Shown in pieces: positions 57,109-64,000 of a stretch of DNA of 64,000 nt. Numbering within the stretch: position 1 is the stretch's first letter; every line of letters begins with the position of its first letter. The position numbers and the translations under genes were made by a program. The DNA comes from Tretioscincus oriximinensis (Eukaryota; Chordata; Lepidosauria; Squamata; Gymnophthalmidae), in NCBI GenBank assembly GCA_022410635.1, contig JAJVDF010000955.1, positions 85,181 through 149,180 on the forward strand, written 5' to 3'. The notes under the pieces were generated by a model. It ran no database searches. It saw only the letters and a program-made list of their open reading frames with translations, and was not told the DNA's origin.

Positions 57109-57725
57109 GTTTTGACTACAGAAAGGGACACATTTATTTTAAAGCTTCAGTCTGATCCTTGCTGCCTCAACAAACGGCGACAAGATTCAACAGCACAAAA
57201 CAGCGACATCATAAAAGCAGCGTAACAGCTATGAAAATACCGCAAGAGTTGAATTGGTTTTCCCTGCAGAGTTATAGGAAAAACATGCAGTGTGATGGGG
57301 AAAGACCTACAAGGCGGTAGAAAGGCAGTGATTTCATCGCTTATTCTTGATAACCTAAGGGGACATGGGTATGTGCTAAAAGATTTGCCACGACCGCAGT
57401 TCAGGGAGTACATTCTGGCAACAGAACAAGTCCACCTCGAACCTCACGATTCCTAGAATACTAAAAAAATGAGCCGATTAAATTATATAAAGTTATAATG
57501 AACAGAAAGATAATTTCTCTTCACTAATGGCTATTCAAGGATTCAGTACTTCTTTTAAAAACCACAAACTTTCAGACATGTTAATGAGGTGGCAAAAGGT
57601 TTCCAGGATTCATATCAGGGCAGCTCTTAGGTCTCCTTCCCTCCTCCTCCCTTTTTGCTGAAAATTTCTGTACCTTGAATCAAAGGATAGTGGGTGAATG
57701 TCCCCCTGAATTGTCACAGGATTGG
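57109..57725. other. No gene seen; unassigned
   Basis: Unique sequence; no exon or repeat recognised. Confidence 0.4.
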
Positions 57726-57727
57726 GG

Positions 57728-57795
57728 TAGAATCCTTGAGCTGGAAGGGATCTGTAGGAGGATCATGGGGTCCACCCCCCTGCTCAGTGCAGGAT
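57728..57795 (-). mobile_element. CR1 3' end (-)
   Basis: TAGAATCCTTGAGCTGGAAGG and CATGGGGTCCACC are the reverse of the classical CR1 terminus. Confidence 0.75.
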
Positions 57796-57796
57796 T

Positions 57797-59425
57797 CACA
57801 TTTTCCCATTTAAATTATCTTTATTTACAAATTTCACACTGATAGTTTACAGTTACAAAATCAAAAACAGAACATACAATCATATTACTATATAATCAAT
57901 TCATAGAAAGTAAAAATCTCTTAATTTCATAGAACGTAAACTCTTATTAGGGTTTCTAAACAATCATTACACAAATCTATTTTAACACAGTTATTTAAAT
58001 CAGATGGACAGTTCTCACTATTAACTGGCTTCCCATCTTTTTCTTCCTTCCCTCCATTCTTTCTCTCTTCTCCTCTCTCTCTCTTTCAGGAAAATTATAC
58101 TGTAACAGTCATCCGTGGCGACCATATATTTGTTATTACACCCTAAGCATTACCATTAATCCCTTTCCTATATTCTGTTATCACATCATTGATTAAGAGC
58201 TCCCAACGTTTTTGGTACCTTACTTCTATTTGCAAATTTTCAGGATGTTTCCATTGTCTTGCTATCTGTAGCTTTTGCAGCCTAGAGGATTCTATGTAGT
58301 AGGTATTCTTGGCTAGTGTTTAACATATGCAGGTCTTGTAGAATATACACTTTAGGTATCCTAGGTGGTAAGACAGTAAATACTTTATGAATTTCTATTT
58401 CTATTTCCATTCAAAAGTCTCTAGCATTTTTATATCCTACCACATATGTAGGTAGTATGGTACATCGTTGAAGCCTCTCCAACAACCCGTTATATTTGCC
58501 CTGTTCATTCATGCTACCTGAATAGGTGTTCTATACCATCTATATACCACCTTTGTATATAGTTCTTTGTCGGGGTTCGCCATTGGTGATATATATTAAT
58601 TGGCATTAATATATCNATATAAAATATACAAGTATTGGTCCCCAGAAAAGCCCAGGCCTCTTGTCTGCAAAAATGTTGGGAAATTCCCAGCACAGGGTGT
58701 TGCAAGAGAGCTAATCTCTCCTCCTGCCCTGAAGCAACACCCATCTTTGCCATGTTTACCTGCATCCATTATCTCAAGGTGCACCATTATCTCAGGAGCC
58801 TTGGCTTAATGGCATTAATCAACTGCCTGGAAGCCCTGAGGAAGTTCTGGCTATCACCTCTTCAGGAGGTGAACGACCGGTCACAGGTCCTGGAAGCTAC
58901 AGGGATCACTCTTGTATCACTCAAACCATACCCATATTTGGAGCTTCCTGACACAGGCTGCACCCCTTGGGAGGAGGGAGAAACGTCACAACCTGGGCCC
59001 ACCTCCGGTCCACCCCAAACTACACCTTTGGAGCTCCCATTCTCTGTTTTCTTGTACACGCCTTCTGATCTGATGTCAATAAATACCATTGCACAGGGGT
59101 GCNCTGGAGGTTCCATNACCCACNTGGGCCTCCTAGATCTTGCCTCTTGATCTAAGCTTATGGCCTCTGTGTGAGTTCTTGATGGGAGTCAGATTCTACA
59201 CGTGTCCGTATCCTGATGATTCAGCTGCCTCTGATGTGCTGACACCTTATAACGTGGTAAGCAAACCCCCGTTAGTTCTTTGAGTTTTGCTGACATTCCA
59301 TACCATTTTTGTTTTCTCTCTGCTATATTATTCCACATTTCTTCTATGTTCTCCTGTAAATCTGTTTCCCAATTTTGCTTCCAAGTATTGTTTTGTGGGA
59401 TTGTGATTTGTTGGGATGGTGGCCT
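57797..59425 (-). pseudogene. L1-type LINE ORF2 3' fragment, split by an LTR
   Basis: On the minus strand, 59425-59276 encodes an L1-like ENIEEMWN segment and 58562-58400 continues with LYTKVVYRWYRTP and the degenerate Cys/Trp-rich tail of L1 ORF2, with stops. The rest to 57797 is the 3' untranslated region. An LTR (58563-59275) interrupts it. 5' truncated; inactive. Confidence 0.65.
58563..59275 (+). mobile_element. LTR (about 710 bp) inside the L1 fragment
   Basis: Bounded by a shared 10-mer TAGTTCTTTG (58560-58569 and 59273-59282) comprising the target duplication plus LTR edge. Inverted termini TTGTCGGGGTTCGCC and GCAAACCCCCGTTA. AATAAA at 59079-59085 region. Its 3' half is related to 23425-23737. 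Confidence 0.75.
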
Positions 59426-59924
59426 TCTCGCAGCTGACGGTTGGGCAAACCCAGGTCAGCAGAGAGGGTCACGTGTGAAAACGTAGCATGAGTGTCATTC
59501 AGGTTTCGCAGTCACAGAGTCCTTTAGTAGTCCTCTGAGGTTAACTAGAGTTCAGGATGTTTCGGTCGTGTATGTTGGGATAATTAGGATGACATTCCTT
59601 CCCTTCTGCCATCAGTTTCTTTCTCTGGTCACTCCTTAAAGTTTTTCTCACGAACGGAGCCTAATTATCTGTGCTTGTAGATGACCACATTTATGGAAGT
59701 GCACATGTGCACAGCTGGAAAGTGTTGGAAAGGATATAAGCTATTCAGTGATTGAATCATTAAGGCGTATAACATGGAGATCAGCCCCCTTGTTGAGATT
59801 TGGATGTGTAACAGAATAGTTTCCTTGACTGTATTTGGTCACAGAATTGCTTGTTGATGTGCCGGGTCATTTAAAATTCCTATTATTGAGTTGTAGACAA
59901 GCCAATTGGATAGTATGGATCTTA
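59426..59924. other. No gene seen; unassigned
   Basis: No exon or repeat recognised. Confidence 0.35.
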
Positions 59925-60310
59925 GAACAGGATTCACTAAACCATCCCAGATAAATTGCTGGCCCAGCCTCTGCTTGAAGACTTCCAGCAAAAGAGAACT
60001 TAGCACCTACTGTGGAAACCTAGAAGAATCAAGAGTCGGAAGGGACCTCAAGGGTCATCTAGTCCAACCACCCTGCTTTACATAAGATTATTTATTTATT
60101 TATTTGTACTTATATCCCACTCTATACCAGAAGGTCTCAGGGCGGCCGACTGTAGGGTGGCGCACATAGCTTTTGGTTGCTATCTCCACAACAGACACCA
60201 ATGCAACCATCCCAAGTAGATGGTTATCTAACCTCTGAAGTCTTTCATCAAAAGAGAACTCATCATCTCCTATGGCAACCTAATCCACTGGTTTATTTCT
60301 TTCCAGTGAT
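59925..60310 (-). mobile_element. CR1 3' ends (-), split by a SINE
   Basis: AGAGTCGGAAGGGACCTCAAG and CATCTAGTCCAACC (60030-60080) are classical CR1 in reverse. A second CR1 piece follows the SINE at 60200-60310, and a third lies at 60462-60515. Confidence 0.75.
60089..60200 (-). mobile_element. Sauria-like SINE 3' part (-)
   Basis: ATTTATTTATTTATTTGTAC, CAGAAGGTCTCAGGGCGGCC and TTGCTATCTCCACAACAGAC are the reversed SINE tail and body. Confidence 0.75.
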
Positions 60311-60518
60311 AGAATTACTAGTGGAATAAGCCCGTTGTCTTGAGCTTAATGCAACAGGAAGGGGTGTTTAGCTTACTCTTCCTTTCTCCTTCATGTTCTT
60401 CCTTCCCTCTTCCTATGTTATTCTTTCCCTGTTCTTGCTGCTGTGCAGGGCCGGGTTCCATGGCAACTTCTGTTTGAAGACCTCTAGTGAAGGAAAACGC
60501 AATACCTCCTGTGGCAAC

Positions 60519-60866
60519 TGTGGCGTTCGCCATTTTAGAGGTTTGTATTTATTTTATAAACTTCCCAGGTATCCCAGGAGGAGAGGGGGAAGAGCAGGCC
60601 TGGGCAGGGGCGTGGCTTCCTGAGTCCCTGATTGGGAGGGGGCGTGGCTGGAGGAGTCAGCCAATGGGGCCTCGAGTAGCCGGCTGGTCAGTGTGGCGTC
60701 CTCCATTTTGAGGTTTGTGTTTCTTTTATAAACTTAGCAGATATCCCAGAGGGAGGGGGGAAGAGCAGGCCTGGGCAGGGGCGTGGCTTCCTGGTTCCCT
60801 GTTTGGGAGGGGGGCATGGCTGGAGGAGCCAGCCAATGGGGCCTCGAGTAGCCGGCTGGTGAGCGG
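60519..60866 (+). promoter_or_regulatory. Duplicated LTR enhancer/promoter block
   Basis: Two tandem units of about 173 bp carry CCAAT (AGCCAATGGGGCCTCGAG) and GC-box (GGGCGTGGC) motifs, the common form of retroviral U3 enhancers. It may still bind host factors. Confidence 0.65.
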
Positions 60867-61987
60867 TTTAAAAGGGAAGCTGACCAGGGCTAGAGGCCTT
60901 TCTGTCAGGGACTTGTGGTGTAGCAAGTGGACAGAGGGNTCCGCTTCTGACCTGCCTCAGAGGGAGGGGGTGAGAGTGTATGGTGGCCTGGAGGAGTCAA
61001 AGCTGAGGCTTGACTTGGGGNTGGAACAAATAAAGTGACACAGGGCCTGTCTCTTNAAGGATCTGGAAGCTAATATTGCTCTTGCTTGGTGTGTGTGCTT
61101 GAGTCAGGCTTACTTGATAAAAGCCGAAGCTTTGTTATTCTAATCTTTCTTCTATTCCTTGTTTGTAAATAATAAACATGTTATTTGTTTCATTTCAAAC
61201 ATCTCTTTATTTCTGTAACCGCAAAATTAAGCACGCTACTGGTGGGGGCTGTGAATAAAGCCCTCATCCTGAGGTAAACACTGAGGCCTTGTGTAGGCCG
61301 GAGGATAGTACTGTTGCTGCAAGCAGTCGTGGGTGCTGGCTTGGGCAACAGGGTGGATATTGTGGCACCCCTGACTGTGAGGGTCATCNAATAGTAGGGC
61401 CCTCAGGTAGGGGTCGTCACAGTCAGCNTATAAAAGGGAAGCTGACCAGGGCTNGNGGCCTTTCTGTNGGNGAGACTTGTGGTGTAGCAAGTGGACAGAG
61501 GGCTCCGCTTCTGACCTGCCCCAGAGGGAGGGGGTGGGAGTNTATGGTGNCCTGAAAGAGCCAAAGCTGAGGCTTGACTTGGGGCTGGAACAAATGAAGT
61601 GACACAGGGCCTGTCTCTTGAAGTACCTGGAAACTAATGTTGCTCTTGCTTGGTGTGTGTGCTTGAGTCAGGCTTTCTTTATAAAAGCCGAAGCTTTATT
61701 ATTCTAATCTTCTTTCTATTCCTTATTTGTAAATAATAAACTTGTTATTTGTTTCAATTCAAACATCTCTTTTATTTCTGTCACAACACTAAATAAGCAG
61801 GCGACTGGTGGGGGCTGGGAATAAAGCCCCAACCGTGAGGTAAACTCTGAGGCCTTGTGTAGGCCTGAGGATAGTACTGTTGCTCCAAGCAGTCGTGGGT
61901 GCTGCCTCGGGCAACAGGGTGGATATTGTGGCACCCTTAGCTGGGAGGGTCATCTAATAGTGGGGCCCTCAAGTAGGGGTTGCCACA
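60519..61987 (+). mobile_element. Head-to-tail double LTR
   Basis: Outer termini TGTGGCG...TGCCACA with GCAAC/GCAAT target duplication (60514-60518, 61988-61992). LTR 1 (60519-61424) has a U3 made of two ~173-bp repeats (starting 60519 and 60692), each with a GGGGCGTGGC or related GC box and AGCCAATGGGG. A TTTAAAAGGG TATA-like box (about 60868) and AATAAA signals follow. From 61434 a second copy restarts at TATAAAAGGG and repeats R-U5 to 61987. No gag, pol or env sequence lies between. Confidence 0.8.
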
Positions 61988-62369
61988 GCAATCTGTTNAG
62001 GTGCTAGAGTACAGACCCCAGAGACAGACTATATGGAGCAAAGACCTGGAGTAAGACTAACATAGTTATTTCTTTGAAATCTACTGGTGGCTCCTATTTT
62101 AAAATGAATTTTACCACCCTGCCTCTTGTGTGGGTTATTCTGTATCATTTACACAAACACAAATATAGCATGACCTTTAATGACACTGTTGGAAATAACA
62201 TTTGCTTGAAAACCCTTCCAGTTCAAGAAAAGAAAGTGAAAATGCCTCTGAAAGTTACATTGGTAGGTAAAACTGAATTACATAACCAGAGAGGAACTCG
62301 AAACAGTAGCGAGAAAACTAAGCAATTTGTTTTCAGTAGTTCAAGAGAGAATAATTTAGGCCTTTTTGC

Positions 62370-62512
62370 CCTGAGCCTTATTTTGGGACATAATTCAGAA
62401 AGAATAGGGTTTTGCCAACCATATGCTAGTGTAGGCTATGGNAGGCCCTGAATGGGGCCCATCACAGTCTNTAATGGCATGTGGATGGCCAAACATTCTG
62501 AGATATTGTACA
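62370..62512. mobile_element. Palindromic MITE copy
   Basis: CTGAGCCTTATTTTGGGACA end; TGCTAGTGTAGGCTATGG and GTGGATGGCCAAAC core. Confidence 0.6.
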
Positions 62513-63107
62513 GATTCACAAAGTGCCTCGCCTCATTGGCTGTTCCTTAATTTCCCCCATAATGCCTTGCCATAAGCTAATCTGCTGCAGGAGTTCATGG
62601 GAAAAGCGGTCCAGCAACATCTGGAGGAGTGAAAGGGATTTTGTAAGCCCCACAGCCCCAACCCTAAACATTTTCACCTATGTAGTGCGCACATTCAACC
62701 ATCTGATCCTTCCTTTTCTTATAAATTACACTGATTCCTATTTTTCTTTATATATAACAGTAGACTTATTACATATAACATATATGAAATAGATATTTTC
62801 ATTCTTAACCAGAAGTACATATGGAATGCATACTTAATAGGTTTTAATTGCAAGAACATATTTGTATGTACAATTGCATGTATAGTCTTATATTTAATCT
62901 CTGTACATGCAACATCCTAATTAGATGTTTATATTGAAATATATATATTTCAATGTAAATATGCAATAAATCTTTATTGTTGCTACATATATTAACTGAA
63001 CGTATATACTGCGTATAATAGAAATACACACTAAGTCTTAATTGCAAGAACATATTTGTATGTATAATTGCATGTATAGTCTTATACTTATATAGTATAG
63101 TGTTATA

Positions 63108-63252
63108 TTCTTTAGAACTCTCTCAGCCTCACCTACTTCACAGGGTGTCTGTTGTGGANAAAGCAACAAAAAGCTATGTGTGCCATCCTGTGGTTGGCTG
63201 CCCTGAGACCTTCACGTATAGGCCGGGATATAAGTACAAATAAATAAATATT
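63108..63252 (+). mobile_element. Sauria-like SINE 3' part nested in tandem array
   Basis: TTTAGAACTCTCTCAGCCTC to AAATAAATAAATA; the 5' half is missing. Confidence 0.8.
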
Positions 63253-63317
63253 TAATCTATGTACATGCAATGGCTCCTAATTAGATGTTTATATTGAACT
63301 GAATGTAGAATACTGTA

Positions 63318-63393
63318 TACTGCTCAAAACAATTAAGGGAACACTTTAACATAAGTGTGTGTTAAAATGTTCCCTTAATAGTTTTGAGCAGTG
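63318..63393. mobile_element. 76-bp mariner-type hairpin MITE
   Basis: Arms TACTGCTCAAAAC...GGGAACACTTTAACA and TGTTAAAATGTTCCC...GTTTTGAGCAGTG with an 8-bp loop, flanked by TA. Confidence 0.85.
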
Positions 63394-63713
63394 TATATAT
63401 ATATATNTNTANANATATATATATATANAAATATGCAACAAGTTTTTATTATTGCTACATATATTAACTGCATGCATATACTGCATATAATATAAATACA
63501 CAGTATGTCTTAATTGCAGGTACATATTATTTGTATGCATAATTACAAGCATAGTATTACATGTAAAATACGTGTATGCAATGACCGTTAATCAGGTGCA
63601 TAAGTTGAACGTATGTATTATCTGTTGTAGGATTGCAGTATAATACAAAGATGCGGTCGGTCTTAATTGCACGCCCATATTGTCTGCATGTGGAATTGCA
63701 CGCTTAGTATTAA

Positions 63714-63717
<4 letters not shown>

Positions 63718-63770
<53 letters not shown>
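63718..63770. repeat. (TA)n microsatellite
   Basis: About 26 TA units; the reverse ORF through it is an artefact. Confidence 0.97.
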
Positions 63771-63773
<3 letters not shown>

Positions 63774-64000
63774 TTGACTGTATCAAAATCTTTACATTAG
63801 GTTATATGCAGTTCCACCAGCCATTGGTATGGGCGTTCATCATCACGTACATCTGATTTATATATATATATATATATTAATATATATTGATTAGACATTT
63901 GACCATATCAAAATCTTTACATTAGGTTATATGCAGTTCCACCAGCCATTGGTATGGGCGTTCATCATCACGTACATCTGATTTATATATATATATATAT
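63771..64000 (+). repeat. 125-bp tandem duplication running off the window
   Basis: CATTTGAC(T/C)(G/A)TATCAAAATC starts at 63771 and 63896. The two units differ at two positions over about 100 aligned bases, each followed by a TA run. The second is cut by the window end. Confidence 0.92.

Larger units (their letters stand above)
62843..63770 (+). repeat. AT-rich tandem array, ~190-bp monomer, with nested elements
   Basis: Monomers beginning TTAATTGCA start at about 62846, 63037, 63509 and 63662. Unit 2 is lengthened by a SINE (63108-63252) and a mariner hairpin (63318-63393). Units share GCATGTATAGTCTTATA, TTAGATGTTTATATTGAA and GCTACATATATTAACTG. The last unit is shorter and ends in a TA run. 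Confidence 0.82.

Noticed and set aside
58635..59150. 171-codon + frame
   Set aside because: Lies wholly inside an LTR, which is not coding.
40247..64000. MAP2K5 first exon, expected next in the human gene order
   Set aside because: I found no CpG-rich exon or PB1/kinase-type peptide in this stretch; it probably lies beyond the window.

Overview
The window is vertebrate nuclear DNA, most likely from a squamate reptile and possibly a gecko (species not determined). The evidence is a Sauria-like tRNA SINE family, many CR1 LINE 3' ends, hAT, mariner and Tigger-like MITEs, an L1 fragment, a Ty3/gypsy chromovirus and LTR solos. At least half of the sequence is recognisably repetitive. Genes are split into short exons by kilobase introns, so almost every long open frame here is a transposon remnant or chance.

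Two genes were recognised, both on the + strand. The 3' part of IQCH (IQ motif-containing H) occupies about 13.4-37.3 kb. Seven coding exons (13383-13503, 15294-15580, 25300-25473, 30979-31101, 31952-32013, 33307-33415, 35872-35979) join with consistent splice phases into one 327-codon frame covering the ATP-grasp-like C-terminal region. It ends at a TAG lying exactly on the last splice donor. A terminal exon (about 37078/37083 onward) and an AATAAA at 37331 follow. About 1.2 kb downstream, a CpG island with five tandem GC boxes begins the two-exon orthologue of human C15orf61 (38560-38962 and 40119-40246; 176 aa). This is the gene order of human chromosome 15 (IQCH, C15orf61, then MAP2K5). 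No MAP2K5 exon was found in the remaining 24 kb.

Region by region: 0-13 kb is IQCH intron or upstream DNA. It holds a gypsy chromovirus nested in a Tigger-like MITE, a reverse-strand solo LTR, unique sequence with possible conserved noncoding blocks, and CR1 pieces. 13-37 kb is IQCH exons and repeat-rich introns. 37-40.5 kb is the IQCH end, a perfect 43-bp-arm palindrome and C15orf61. 40.5-57 kb is intergenic: CR1 pieces in both orientations, SINEs, a long-TIR mariner MITE, hAT MITEs and unique TAAT-rich blocks. 57-62 kb is LTR-rich: a solo LTR with target duplication, an L1 fragment split by another LTR, and a head-to-tail double LTR. 62.5-64 kb is AT-rich tandem repeats carrying a nested SINE and a 76-bp mariner hairpin.

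I saw no bacterial-style operon, CRISPR array, functional tRNA or rRNA gene, and no new enzymatic system. The main points for follow-up are the IQCH stop on the splice donor, an exon-like hairpin block at about 21.0 kb, the perfect palindrome before the C15orf61 CpG island, and the nested or tandem mobile elements.
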